From Flavobacteriales bacterium (GTDB lineage: Bacteria; Bacteroidota; Bacteroidia; UBA10329), in NCBI GenBank assembly GCA_016124845.1, contig WGMW01000040.1, positions 62,001-126,000 on the forward strand: a DNA stretch of 64,000 nucleotides, in the 5' to 3' direction. Position 1 is the first letter of the stretch. Each line of letters begins with the position of its first letter. Positions 1 through 9,036 of the stretch are shown one piece after another. The notes below the pieces were generated by a model. It ran no database searches. It was not told where the DNA came from and worked only from the letters and a program-made list of their open reading frames with translations. The position numbers were made by a program, and so were the translations under genes.

Positions 1-1428
1 GAAGCGCACGTGGTAAGTGATGAAGGTTGGGATTGCATCGGAGGACTTTTTCCTGGTGGCACCACCGTTTTTGTCGGCTCGAACCAGAACCTTGGCTGGG
101 GGCACACCTTCAACTACCACCAGTTTGGCGACATCTATAAATTGGAGATCAACCCGAAAAACAAGAACCAATATAAATATGATGGTGAGTGGAAGGATTT
201 CTACATCCGAAAAGTGAAGTTGAAAGTGAAAGTGGCGGGAATGAGGATTCCTGTCTCTCGCAAGGTGAAATGGTGTACTTACGGCCCCGTTTTCGAGAAC
301 AAGTACGGTTCGTGGGGATTCCGATTCCCTGCATACAACGACATTCGGGCAACCGAACAATGGTTCCGAATGAACAAGGCCCAAAACTTTGGGGAGTTTA
401 CCGAGGCGATGAAAATGCAAGCGGTTCCACTCTTCAATACGGTGTATGCAGATAAGGACGGAAACATCATGCTGCACTCTGGCGGAAAAATGCCCAAGCG
501 CAATCCAAAGCTCAATTGGACCTATCCTATCACGGCCAATACATCTGATTACAAATGGACGGAGATCCTTGATTATGAGCAGCTGCCACACGTGGAAAAT
601 CCCGAATGCGGTTTTGTTTACAACGCCAATAACACACCGCTCCATTGCACAGGCGACAGTTGCAATTGGAATGAGTATTTCCCTGGACTTCAGACGTTTG
701 AGTACAACCGAGGCGAGCGTTTCGGCTACCTGATGAAAAGCCATGAAGGATCATTTACGGAAGCCGACCTGAAGCGCATCAAATTCGACATGAAGTATCA
801 CCCGAATGGAATTTACGAGCACAAATTCGCAGCCATGTACAACTTGGACGAAACGAAATATCCAGACATTGCCGATGCCATCCAAAAACTGAAACATTGG
901 GACAAAGCGGGCAATGCCGATAACATGGATGCGGCCTTGGCCATGGTCACGCACGAGTTTCTCCGCCAAGCCATTGATGCACCTTTTGCGCTGCTGATGG
1001 TTCGGCAGGAACCGCTTTCGGAGGAAATGGCCGTGGACGCCATCCGCAAAGCGAAGAAATTGCTACTGAAAACGCACGGAACATTGGATGTTCCTCTCGG
1101 AGAAGTTCAACGTCTTGTAAGAGGAGATGTCAGTTTCCCGGCCAACGGTCTTCGCGAAGTTCCACGCGCCAGCGACACCAAACTGCACGACAAGAAGAAT
1201 GGAATCTATAAGGTAACGGGTGGCGATGGTTACATTCAGATAGCGCGGTTCGGGAAAGATGGCGTGAACATCCGCAGCATCAATGCGTTCGGTGCAAGTT
1301 CTCGGCCAGAGAGTTCGCATTACACCGACCAGATGAAACTCTTCACCGACCACGAATACAAGCAAGTTCCAATGGACAGAGCAACATTGGAAAAGAATGC
1401 CGAGCGGGTATATCATCCCGGAGAATAG
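1..1428 (+). CDS. Penicillin acylase family protein (N-terminus outside window)
   Basis: Amidohydrolase of the Ntn-hydrolase penicillin acylase superfamily, normally a secreted enzyme that splits itself into two chains and hydrolyses amide side chains of beta-lactams, acyl-homoserine lactones or related compounds. The frame is open from the first base (E-A-H-V-V-S-D-E), so the GTG at position 10 is internal and the true start lies upstream. FPGGTTVFVGSNQNLGWGHT is the family segment that follows the nucleophile region, and YNANNTP resembles the conserved Asn-containing loop of the large chain. The C-terminus (HYTDQMKLF...YHPGE) is typical of the family. The signal peptide and the nucleophilic Ser/Cys are not visible, so neither activity nor substrate can be judged. 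Confidence 0.85.
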   Translation, partial: EAHVVSDEGWDCIGGLFPGGTTVFVGSNQNLGWGHTFNYHQFGDIYKLEINPKNKNQYKYDGEWKDFYIRKVKLKVKVAGMRIPVSRKVKWCTYGPVFENKYGSWGFRFPAYNDIRATEQWFRMNKAQNFGEFTEAMKMQAVPLFNTVYADKDGNIMLHSGGKMPKRNPKLNWTYPITANTSDYKWTEILDYEQLPHVENPECGFVYNANNTPLHCTGDSCNWNEYFPGLQTFEYNRGERFGYLMKSHEGSFTEADLKRIKFDMKYHPNGIYEHKFAAMYNLDETKYPDIADAIQKLKHWDKAGNADNMDAALAMVTHEFLRQAIDAPFALLMVRQEPLSEEMAVDAIRKAKKLLLKTHGTLDVPLGEVQRLVRGDVSFPANGLREVPRASDTKLHDKKNGIYKVTGGDGYIQIARFGKDGVNIRSINAFGASSRPESSHYTDQMKLFTDHEYKQVPMDRATLEKNAERVYHPGE

Positions 1429-1530
1429 CCCCTTTTCTATGTAATGTATCTGACAATGGAGAATTCCTTATGATTTCCATCACATAGCACTCGGCTCAAA
1501 CTCGCATATTCGCACCCATTAAAATTTACC

Positions 1531-4035
1531 ATGAAAAAACTGACCCCATTCCTTCCCTTCCTTCTTTCCGTTGTGTTTACCTCAGCGGTGTATTCGCAGC
1601 AGAGCTGCTCATTCATCATCCACGTAGATGGAGACAACGGAACCGATGATGCTTCCTGCGGAGGCGAAGGTTCTCCGTGTGCCACCATCAACTATGGTAT
1701 TCAGAGGGCTGGAACCGAAGGTTATTCTGACGTCCGCATTGCAATTACCACAAACCCTTACGCGGAAATTGTGGAGATAGCCGATGGAATCAGCCTCTGG
1801 GGCGGATTTGATTCTCAATGGAATCTGGTGGGACTCACCGAAATTGAAGGAGGACTTGACAACAACAGCGAGGTTTATACTGTCAAGGCCAGCAATGTCA
1901 ATTCGACCACTGTGCTTTCCGATCTGGAAATAACCGCGCCCAACGCTACCATTGCCGGTAGAAGTTCTTACGGAATGCATATTTCCAACAGTACGGGGTT
2001 GGTATTCCAGCGCGTGACCATTCATGGTGGAACAGGTTCACAAGGTGATTCTGGAACTGGGGGAACCGATGCTACCGTGGTTGCCGTGAATGGCACAAAT
2101 GGAGGCGATGGTGACGAATACAACACCTCCTGCAACGACAGTAGCGCAGGAAGCGGTGGTACAGGCGCGACAACTCCTGGCTATGCGAACACGAAAGGAG
2201 GAAACGGAGGCCGTGGCGGACACATGGACAGCGATTGCAGCTTTCCTCCCAGCTTGAACGCAACGGATGGCGTTGCCGGATCGAACGCCACGGATTTTCA
2301 GACCAATAGTTACGGTTACCGAGGTGGCGGTGGCGGTACATGCAGCAATGGAAGCCCCGGGCAGAACGGCAAAACCGTTCATGGCACAGGCGGCACGGGT
2401 GCAACGTCTTCGGCTACATTGAATGGAGATTTTTGGATTGCCACAACAGCTGACCCAGGCACTTTGGGCGATAATGGCACCGGAGGTGGCGGTGGCGGTG
2501 GCTCAGGCGGCTGCGACAGCGGAACCGATTCTTATGGAGCCGGTGGCGGTGGCGGTGGATCTGGCGGCATTGCCGCTTCTACGGTTGGTACCGGTGGCCA
2601 ATCCGGTGGCAATAGTGCTGCGCTTTTTCTTGTGAACTCCACTTGCTCGGCCATTGATTGTTCCTTCCTTCTTGGCTCGGGCGGTATTGCAGGTGCCGGT
2701 GGCGAAAGCGGACAAGGCACAGCTGGCGGCCAAGGTGGTCAAGGCGGTTACGGACCAGGAACTGGAGATGGCGGAAATGGCGGCAACGGTGGCGATGGCG
2801 GCAACAGCGGTGGCGGTGGCGGTGGAGCCGCAGGCTCTGCTTACGGCATTTACGGAGTCAACTCCACCATCAACCGAACAGGTTCCAATTTTAGCGGAGG
2901 AACAGCCGGTGTTGTTGGAACAGGAGGTGCAGGAACACCAGCAGGGGTTGCTGGCACAGATGGAGCAGTTGGTGAAGTGGCCAATGTGGCCGGAACCATT
3001 ACCGATAACGTAGGCGTGTTGGCTTTGCAACCTGATCCATGTGTTGAAATTGTGACAACCGACCTTGCAACCTTGGAATTCTGTGCTGGCGATTCTACAT
3101 CCATTACATTCAATGCGATTGGAAGTTTTACAGGTGCAAATGTGTTCACCGCTCAACTTTCGGATGCCAGCGGAGATTTCACTTCTCCGACTGACATTGG
3201 CACATTGAACGGAGCTACGCCCGGAGCGATCACGATTACGTTCCCAGCAAATACGGCTCAAGGAAGTGGCTACCGCGTGCGCGTGAATTCAACAGCCTCT
3301 CCAACAACGGGAATGGAAAACGCAACGGATATCACCATCAACGCATTACCAACAGTTGTTGCAAATGCTACTTCGCAAACGGTTTGTGCAGGAGAGCAGA
3401 TCACACTTTCAGGAAGCGGTGCTGACAGCTACACGTGGAACAATAATGTGACAGACGGTGTCGCTTTCGCACCAACACAATCGGGCTACTTTACTGTTGT
3501 TGGAGTGAACAACACCACGCTTTGCTCGAACATGGATTCGGTGATGGTAACGGTGAATGACCTTCCAGACACATCTGTTGTTCAGAATGGAAACCAATTG
3601 GCCGCGGTTCTTGCAGGTGCAACGTATCAGTGGGTTGATTGCGATGACAATTTCTCGCCTATCGCCAATGCAACGGATCAGACATTCGTTCCTTCAACTA
3701 CTGGAAACTATGCATTAGTAGTGACGCAGAACGCCTGTTCCGACACATCATCTTGCTACAATGTGATGACCGTTGGAATTGAGGACGCAACGGCAAAAGA
3801 AATCGTGCTTCTACTCTACCCTAACCCAAGCAACGGTGAGTTCAGAATGATCTCGAATGTGGAAAGTCCGATGGAAGTGAACGTGTTCAACATGATGGGA
3901 CAAACGATCTACACCAGTTCAAATGTGAAGAACAATAGTGTGATCGACCTTCAAGGAGTTGAGAACGGATTGTATTCTATCCGTTTCCACAATGACGAAT
4001 TGAATGTGCTAAGACAGGTGATCGTAGCGAGGTAG
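1531..4035 (+). CDS. Glycine-rich secreted protein with T9SS C-terminal sorting domain
   Basis: An 834-residue secreted protein. A signal peptide (MKKLTPFLPFLLSVVFTSAVYS) is followed by a parallel beta-helix-like start (about 25-160), a long Gly/Thr/Asn-rich stretch (about 165-480, with many GGxGG and GGNGG runs), and two Ig/PKD-like segments marked by CAGDS and CAGEQ (about 525-720). The last 75 residues form a type A sorting domain: LYPNPSNGEF, then VFNMMGQ, then GLYSIRF and a basic end. It is therefore predicted to cross the outer membrane by the T9SS and to be attached to the surface or released. The family function is unknown; the low-complexity core suggests a structural or adhesive role. 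A bidirectional terminator follows the stop. Confidence 0.88.
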   Translation: MKKLTPFLPFLLSVVFTSAVYSQQSCSFIIHVDGDNGTDDASCGGEGSPCATINYGIQRAGTEGYSDVRIAITTNPYAEIVEIADGISLWGGFDSQWNLVGLTEIEGGLDNNSEVYTVKASNVNSTTVLSDLEITAPNATIAGRSSYGMHISNSTGLVFQRVTIHGGTGSQGDSGTGGTDATVVAVNGTNGGDGDEYNTSCNDSSAGSGGTGATTPGYANTKGGNGGRGGHMDSDCSFPPSLNATDGVAGSNATDFQTNSYGYRGGGGGTCSNGSPGQNGKTVHGTGGTGATSSATLNGDFWIATTADPGTLGDNGTGGGGGGGSGGCDSGTDSYGAGGGGGGSGGIAASTVGTGGQSGGNSAALFLVNSTCSAIDCSFLLGSGGIAGAGGESGQGTAGGQGGQGGYGPGTGDGGNGGNGGDGGNSGGGGGGAAGSAYGIYGVNSTINRTGSNFSGGTAGVVGTGGAGTPAGVAGTDGAVGEVANVAGTITDNVGVLALQPDPCVEIVTTDLATLEFCAGDSTSITFNAIGSFTGANVFTAQLSDASGDFTSPTDIGTLNGATPGAITITFPANTAQGSGYRVRVNSTASPTTGMENATDITINALPTVVANATSQTVCAGEQITLSGSGADSYTWNNNVTDGVAFAPTQSGYFTVVGVNNTTLCSNMDSVMVTVNDLPDTSVVQNGNQLAAVLAGATYQWVDCDDNFSPIANATDQTFVPSTTGNYALVVTQNACSDTSSCYNVMTVGIEDATAKEIVLLLYPNPSNGEFRMISNVESPMEVNVFNMMGQTIYTSSNVKNNSVIDLQGVENGLYSIRFHNDELNVLRQVIVAR

Positions 4036-4057
4036 AACTACGAACAATTTGTGTTTC

Positions 4058-4088
4058 AAAAGCCCAAGCCGCTATGGTTTGGGCTTTT
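4058..4088. terminator. Bidirectional intrinsic terminator
   Basis: Perfect 10-bp arms AAAAGCCCAA (4058-4067) and TTGGGCTTTT (4079-4088) around an 11-base loop, with T-rich sequence on both strands. It lies between two convergent genes, the T9SS protein and the sodium symporter, and can serve both. Confidence 0.85.
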
Positions 4089-4091
4089 GTT

Positions 4092-5843
4092 TTAGAACCT
4101 TCTCCAGAAGGAAACAAGAATCGCTACAGAAAGTATCGAAACGGTTGCCAACCCTATGCCAAGCATCATATTTCCGTAGATGAAAGAGCCAGCGGAGAAA
4201 AGTGCGGTGTAAACCACTACACAACCGAGGAACATCCCAAGAATTTGCAAAGGCAGATTTCCGGAAACTGTCATTCCTTCGGAACGATAGTTCTTCCAAC
4301 CGATTGTCGGATTGACCTTGGCGCAGAAGCCTTTCAACGTTTCTTCTGTTTCGGACTGCGTTAGAAAGGTAACGGCCAACCAACCAATGGTGGTAATTGC
4401 AACACCGATCACCAAATTCCAATGTGCGGCAATCTCAATAAGTTCAAATTTCGGATTAATAATATGGAAGAAGATGGCCACAAGGAATGAGATCACCATC
4501 CCGCTGATCTCCGTCCACGCATTGATGCGCCACCAGAACCAGCGCAGGATGAAGATAAGACCCGTGCCAGCTCCAACTTGCAGCAGAATTTCAAACGCCT
4601 GCAAAGCGTTATTCAAGACCAAGGCGAACAAAGCTGCGAACGCCATTAGAAGTACCGTAGTTATGCGACCCACCATCACCAGTTCCTTTTCGGAAGCATC
4701 AGGCTTCACAAAACGCTGGTAGAAATCGTTGACCACATACGAACTGCCCCAATTCAGGTGGGTTGAAATGGTACTCATGAATGCCGCAATGATAGAAGCG
4801 ATCACCAGCCCAAGCAATCCGGTAGGCAGTAAAGTGAGCATGGCGGGATAAGCGATGTCATCATTTATTATTCCTATGTCAACATTCGGGAAAGCATTGG
4901 AAATACTTTTCAGGTCAGGAAAAACTATGACCGAACACAAGGCGATGATGATCCAAGGCCAAGGTCGCAAAGCGTAATGCGCAATATTGAAAAGCAAGGT
5001 TGCGCCCATCGCGTTCTGTTCATCTTTTGCGGCCAACATTCGCTGCGCAATGTATCCGCCACCACCTGGTTCCGCACCTGGGTACCAAACGCTCCACCAC
5101 TGCACCGCCAACGGAATAATGAGCAATGGAATCAATGCTTCGGTATCAGAGAAGTCTGGAAGAAAATTGGTCAATGAAGCTACTTCCTGATGCGCCAACA
5201 GGTTTTCCAATCCGTTAACCTGCGGCAGGTCGAGCATCACATTCGCTGCCCAAACCGTTCCGACCATCGCCAAAATGAACTGAAAGAAATCGGTGATCAG
5301 AACGCCACGCAAACCTCCCATCGAACTGTAAAGAACCGTGACAACACTTGCAATCAACAGCGTTTGTTCGGGCGAAAGCCCAAGCATCACGCCACCGATC
5401 TTGATGGCGGCCAAACACACCGTGGCCATGATCATCACATTGAAGAAAACACCGAGGTACAAAGCTCGGAAACCTCGGAGAAATGCCGCACTTTTTCCTC
5501 CGTAACGTATCTCATAGAACTCCAGATCGGTGAGTACGCCAGACCTCCTCCACAGCTTGGAATAGACAAAAACTGTCAGCATTCCTGTCAGCAGAAACGC
5601 CCACCAGACCCAGTTGCCCGAAACGCCATTCTTACGAACGATATCCGTTACCAAATTGGGCGTATCTGCCGAGAAGGTCGTTGCTACCATCGAAATTCCC
5701 AACAGCCACCAGGGCATGTTTCTTCCCGAAAGGAAAAACTCTGCTGAACTGCTTCCGGCCTTGCGCGAAACAACAATTCCGATAATGAGCGAAACGATAA
5801 AAAAGGCCGCAATGATGGCCTGATCGAGGAGTGTGAGTTGCAT
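4092..5843 (-). CDS. Sodium:solute symporter (SSF family)
   Basis: A 583-residue inner-membrane transporter of the solute:sodium symporter family, which couples sodium entry to uptake of a sugar, amino acid or organic acid. About 13 hydrophobic segments alternate with short loops. Family signs are FFLSGRNMPWWLLGISMVAT after the first helix, SADTPNLVTD, and a Gly-rich loop WYPGAEPGGGGYIAQR. I chose ATG 5843 (MQLTLLDQAIIAAFF); an upstream ATG at 5906 would add 21 polar residues ahead of the first helix, which is unlikely. The substrate cannot be deduced. It is divergent from the nucleotidyltransferase gene. Confidence 0.9.
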   Translation of the reverse strand: MQLTLLDQAIIAAFFIVSLIIGIVVSRKAGSSSAEFFLSGRNMPWWLLGISMVATTFSADTPNLVTDIVRKNGVSGNWVWWAFLLTGMLTVFVYSKLWRRSGVLTDLEFYEIRYGGKSAAFLRGFRALYLGVFFNVMIMATVCLAAIKIGGVMLGLSPEQTLLIASVVTVLYSSMGGLRGVLITDFFQFILAMVGTVWAANVMLDLPQVNGLENLLAHQEVASLTNFLPDFSDTEALIPLLIIPLAVQWWSVWYPGAEPGGGGYIAQRMLAAKDEQNAMGATLLFNIAHYALRPWPWIIIALCSVIVFPDLKSISNAFPNVDIGIINDDIAYPAMLTLLPTGLLGLVIASIIAAFMSTISTHLNWGSSYVVNDFYQRFVKPDASEKELVMVGRITTVLLMAFAALFALVLNNALQAFEILLQVGAGTGLIFILRWFWWRINAWTEISGMVISFLVAIFFHIINPKFELIEIAAHWNLVIGVAITTIGWLAVTFLTQSETEETLKGFCAKVNPTIGWKNYRSEGMTVSGNLPLQILGMFLGCVVVYTALFSAGSFIYGNMMLGIGLATVSILSVAILVSFWRRF

Positions 5844-5954
5844 GATGGAAATTACGCGGTTGCGAGGCCGCTCATCGCGCATCCTTAACGAAGTATTAAC
5901 AGGCATGCGTTAATGCTTCGGCAACTCAACAGGCCGCAGAAGAAATGGGCTTTC

Positions 5955-5962
5955 TATATTCG
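5955..5962 (+). promoter_or_regulatory. Likely -7 box (TATATTCG) for the nucleotidyltransferase gene
   Basis: TATATTCG differs in one base from the Bacteroidota -7 consensus TAnnTTTG and lies about 14 bases before the ATG at 5976. No clear -33 element was seen. The TAnnTTCG variant recurs before other genes here (9012-9019 before the WG-repeat gene, 13541-13548 before the small sorting-domain protein). Confidence 0.5.
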
Positions 5963-5975
5963 CGACAAATAACCA

Positions 5976-6878
5976 ATGAACATGAAACCGACACTTCTAA
6001 TACTTGCAGCAGGAATGGGCAGCCGTTACGGTGGTCTCAAGCAGATCGATCCGCTTGGCCCGAACGGAGAAACCATCATCGAATACTCGATCTACGATGC
6101 CATTCAGGCAGGTTTTGGCAAAGTGGTTTTCGTTATCCGCGAGAGTTTTGCGGATGATTTCAAAGCGCGTTTCACAGGGAAGTTCGAGGATAAAATTGAG
6201 ATCGCGTACGCGTATCAGGATGTGAACACACCTGTTGAAGGTGTAACCGATCTTCCGCATCGCGAGAAACCTTGGGGAACCATGCATGCCGTGTTGGTTG
6301 CCAAGGATGTGGTGAACGAGCCTTTCGCGGTTATCAATGCAGATGATTTTTACGGTGCGGATGGCTTCCATCAGGTGGCCGATTTCTTGAAGAATAAGTG
6401 CACCGAAGACACGTACACCATGGTCGGTTACGTGCTTCGCAACACGTTGAGCGATCACGGACAGGTAAGTCGTGGTGTTTGTGTAGCTGACAGCGGAAAT
6501 AACTTGTCGCAAGTTGACGAGCGTACCAAGATCCATTGGGAAGGTGAAAAAGTGGTTTACCACGATGCAGATGGCGCACATGAAGTGGATCCTGACAGCG
6601 TTGTTTCCATGAATTTCTGGGGTTTCCACCCGAACATTTTTGAAGTGAGCCGACACATGTTCATCGACTTCGTGAAGGAGAACCGCGATAATCCGAAAGC
6701 GGAATTCTTCATTCCGTTGGTGGCCGATAACCTCATCAAAGCGGGCGATGCCAAATTCCCGATTCTGACCAGCAACGACCGTTGGTATGGCGTAACGTAT
6801 CAGGAAGACCGTCCGATGGTGGTGAACGCCTTCCAAAAACTCGTTGACGAAGGAAAATATCCGAGCCCGCTGTGGTAG
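5976..6878 (+). CDS. Nucleotidyltransferase (sugar-phosphate NTP transferase family)
   Basis: A 300-residue cytosolic enzyme with a Rossmann-like NTP-transferase fold. The N-terminal nucleotide-binding loop is LILAAGMGSRYGGLKQ, and INADDFYG (about 108-115) carries the metal-binding Asp pair. Relatives attach a nucleoside monophosphate to a sugar phosphate or similar acceptor, but the substrate of this Bacteroidota subgroup is not known to me. The start is ATG 5976 (MNMKPTLLI), with ATG 5982 an equal alternative. It stands alone between a divergent transporter gene and a palindromic repeat. Confidence 0.85.
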   Translation: MNMKPTLLILAAGMGSRYGGLKQIDPLGPNGETIIEYSIYDAIQAGFGKVVFVIRESFADDFKARFTGKFEDKIEIAYAYQDVNTPVEGVTDLPHREKPWGTMHAVLVAKDVVNEPFAVINADDFYGADGFHQVADFLKNKCTEDTYTMVGYVLRNTLSDHGQVSRGVCVADSGNNLSQVDERTKIHWEGEKVVYHDADGAHEVDPDSVVSMNFWGFHPNIFEVSRHMFIDFVKENRDNPKAEFFIPLVADNLIKAGDAKFPILTSNDRWYGVTYQEDRPMVVNAFQKLVDEGKYPSPLW

Positions 6879-6946
6879 ACCCCTCTAAATCTCCCCCAAA
6901 GGGGAGACTTTTTCTCTCCTCCCTCTTGGGGAGGTCGGGAGGGGCT
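6879..6946. repeat. Composite palindromic intergenic repeat
   Basis: A C/G-rich element with nested inverted repeats: outer CCCCTC (6880-6885) with GAGGGG (6939-6944), an inner hairpin TCTCCCC/GGGGAGA (6890-6907), and a second CCTCCC...GGGGAGG hairpin (about 6919-6934). It starts directly after the stop of the nucleotidyltransferase gene and probably also ends its transcript. From memory, elements with this CTCCCCCAAAGGGGAGA core are dispersed through many Bacteroidota genomes. Confidence 0.7.
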
Positions 6947-6960
6947 TTTAATTTTACTGC

Positions 6961-7935
6961 ATGCCAGCCAACAAATACGCCCTACTCCGCTACCGCATTA
7001 TTGACGATTGCCTGACCAACAAAGGCCGTAAGTTTCCGACCAAGGAAGATTTGCAATACGCTTGTGAACAGGCGCTTTATGGCAGTTCGGGCGAGCGCGT
7101 TTCCATCAGTACCATTGAGAAGGATATGTGGGCGATGAAGAACGAGAGCGAACTCGGCTACTACGCGCCCATTGCGTATTCAAAACTTGAGAAAGGCTAC
7201 TACTACGAAGACCCGAATTACACCATCAAAGAAATCAGTCTGAGCGATGAGGACAAGGAGGCCATCCGCTTTGCGGCCACTACCCTTTTCCAGTTCAAAG
7301 ACCTATCGATTTTCGATCAGTTCGGGGCGGCCATTCAGAAGATATTCGACCGACTGAACATTTCGCCAGAAATGCAAGACGAAGCAATTGAACGCTTCGT
7401 GCAGTTTGAGAACACGCCTGTTGCCAAGGGAACGGAACATCTGCCGCTGTTGCTACAAGCCATCAAAGAAACCCGCGAGGTGCGATTCCGCTATCTTTCA
7501 TTCTTGGATGAAAGCGAAACCGAGCGCGTGCTGCATCCTTATCTTTTGAAGGAATACCGCAACCGTTGGTACGTGATAGGAAAAGATGCCGAAGCTGGAA
7601 AAGTGAAAACATTTGGCCTTGACCGCATCTCCGACCTGTCCATTCGCGAGAACTACTTTACAGTTGATAAGAACTTTGACCCTGAAACGCTTTTCAAGTA
7701 CAGTTTCGGCATTACAGCAGGCGGTAAACCTGAGAAGGTTGTTTTGAAGTTTGCACCACAGGAAGGCCGTTATGTGAAGGCGCAACCGCTTCATCCAACG
7801 CAGAAGATCATCAAGGAAAATGCTGATGGCTTGACCGTTCAACTGAAGGTGATTCCAAGCTATGAGTTGAAGGCGACCATTCGTTCGTTTGGGGATAATG
7901 TGGAAGTGCTGGAACCGAACCATCTACTCGACTGA
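6961..7935 (+). CDS. WYL-domain transcriptional regulator
   Basis: A 324-residue cytosolic DNA-binding regulator. An N-terminal helix-turn-helix of the DeoR/HTH_11 type (about 1-75, with SISTIEKDMWAM) precedes a WYL domain (about 160-235) that contains NRWYVIGKD, and a C-terminal WCX-like extension. WYL domains bind ligands, often nucleic acids or nucleotides, and such regulators frequently control DNA-damage or defence genes; no such gene is adjacent. The next gene begins one base after this stop, so the two are probably co-transcribed. Confidence 0.88.
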   Translation: MPANKYALLRYRIIDDCLTNKGRKFPTKEDLQYACEQALYGSSGERVSISTIEKDMWAMKNESELGYYAPIAYSKLEKGYYYEDPNYTIKEISLSDEDKEAIRFAATTLFQFKDLSIFDQFGAAIQKIFDRLNISPEMQDEAIERFVQFENTPVAKGTEHLPLLLQAIKETREVRFRYLSFLDESETERVLHPYLLKEYRNRWYVIGKDAEAGKVKTFGLDRISDLSIRENYFTVDKNFDPETLFKYSFGITAGGKPEKVVLKFAPQEGRYVKAQPLHPTQKIIKENADGLTVQLKVIPSYELKATIRSFGDNVEVLEPNHLLD

Positions 7936-7936
7936 T

Positions 7937-8989
7937 ATGCGTCTTCTTGCAATTCTCACCGTGATACTTCTTCTGTCTTCCTGCCAGAAAGACCCCATCG
8001 TTCTTACAACAACTGTTTCCACTTTCCGCGAAAGCGGCTTGGCCGTTGATTGGGACAGGTCGGGAAGCAATTTGATCGCCTATTCATCAAAAGGCGCAGA
8101 CGGCTACTACGATATTCATTTGGCGTTGCCTGATGGTTCGAATGATACCTGCCTGACCTGCGATCATCCCGACCTTCCCAACAGACATATCGGTTCGGCC
8201 AGTTGGCATCCTTCGGGAGAATGGTTGATGATCGAGGTTGAAAAAGCGGATCATTCTGGTTCAAGCACAGATGCTTTGCCTGGATTTGGCGCTTACACAG
8301 ATGTGTGGCTCATCAGCAAAAACGGACAGAAAACCCACAAGATCATCGACATTCCGAACGATTACGACCACGGTGTCATCGCTTCGCGCTTTTCGCCTGA
8401 TGGAACGCAGATCGTTTGGACGGACCGTAAATCATCTCCAAACCCATTGTGGCCGCCAGAAACCTTCGGGTATTGGCGCATTAAACTGGCCGAGCTGAAC
8501 TGGAGCGAGGACAGCATTCCGTCCATCTCCAACATCCGAACCTTTGAACCTGATGGAAGCGCATTTTACGAATGCTACGGGTTCAGTCCTGATGGCAGCA
8601 AACTGATCCTTTGCAGCAGTGTGAATCAGGCAAGTACCTGGGACCAACGCATCTACACCCTTGATCCGATATCTGGCGAATTCATCAAACTGACCGACAA
8701 GGATTATAACGAACATGCGTTCTACACGCCAGATGGTTCGCAGATAGTTTGGATGACGAACAAGGACGCACAATACGGTGGAAGTGATTGGTGGATGATG
8801 AACGCGGATGGAAGTAATAAGCATCGCCTCACCTATTTCAACAACCCTGATAACGAACAGGATATGGGGCATGCGGTTTGGGCTGGGCTCGGCTCGTTCA
8901 GTCCAGAAGGCGACAGATTTATCGGTGGTCTTCAACTCGACCTCGTATCTCAGGAAGGGAAAATTGTAATGGTTGAACTGAACCCGTAA
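7937..8989 (+). CDS. Beta-propeller (TolB/PD40-like) lipoprotein
   Basis: A 350-residue lipoprotein. ATG 7937 gives MRLLAILTVILLLSSCQKD, with lipobox LSSC, so Cys18 is the lipidation site; an upstream in-frame start at 7889 would bury this signal. The mature part holds repeated blades with the PD40 signature: RFSPDGTQIVW, GFSPDGSKLIL, YTPDGSQIVWMT, SFSPEGDRFI. TolB-like propellers bind protein or peptide partners at the envelope; this protein's partner is unknown. It starts one base after the WYL gene. Confidence 0.85.
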   Translation: MRLLAILTVILLLSSCQKDPIVLTTTVSTFRESGLAVDWDRSGSNLIAYSSKGADGYYDIHLALPDGSNDTCLTCDHPDLPNRHIGSASWHPSGEWLMIEVEKADHSGSSTDALPGFGAYTDVWLISKNGQKTHKIIDIPNDYDHGVIASRFSPDGTQIVWTDRKSSPNPLWPPETFGYWRIKLAELNWSEDSIPSISNIRTFEPDGSAFYECYGFSPDGSKLILCSSVNQASTWDQRIYTLDPISGEFIKLTDKDYNEHAFYTPDGSQIVWMTNKDAQYGGSDWWMMNADGSNKHRLTYFNNPDNEQDMGHAVWAGLGSFSPEGDRFIGGLQLDLVSQEGKIVMVELNP

Positions 8990-9011
8990 CCGTCTGTTCT
9001 TATACAAACCC

Positions 9012-9019
9012 TAAATTCG
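9012..9019 (+). promoter_or_regulatory. Likely -7 box (TAAATTCG) for the WG-repeat gene
   Basis: TAAATTCG, a one-base variant of TAnnTTTG, lies 17 bases before the chosen ATG at 9037, in the 47-base gap after the lipoprotein gene. No -33 element is obvious. Confidence 0.4.
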
Positions 9020-9036
9020 CCTGCAAACCATTGATC

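Noticed and set aside
2040-2860. DNA tandem repeat or CRISPR-like array in the glycine-rich gene
   Set aside because: The repeats are codon-level GGN runs in a continuous reading frame, with no fixed unit or spacers.
2503-3261. 252-codon minus-strand open frame opposite the glycine-rich gene
   Set aside because: It is the antisense of a low-complexity GGx-rich region, with no start context or domain; such frames arise from codon bias.
5997-6836. 279-codon minus-strand frame
   Set aside because: Antisense to the nucleotidyltransferase gene, which has clear motifs; the antisense product has no recognisable pattern.
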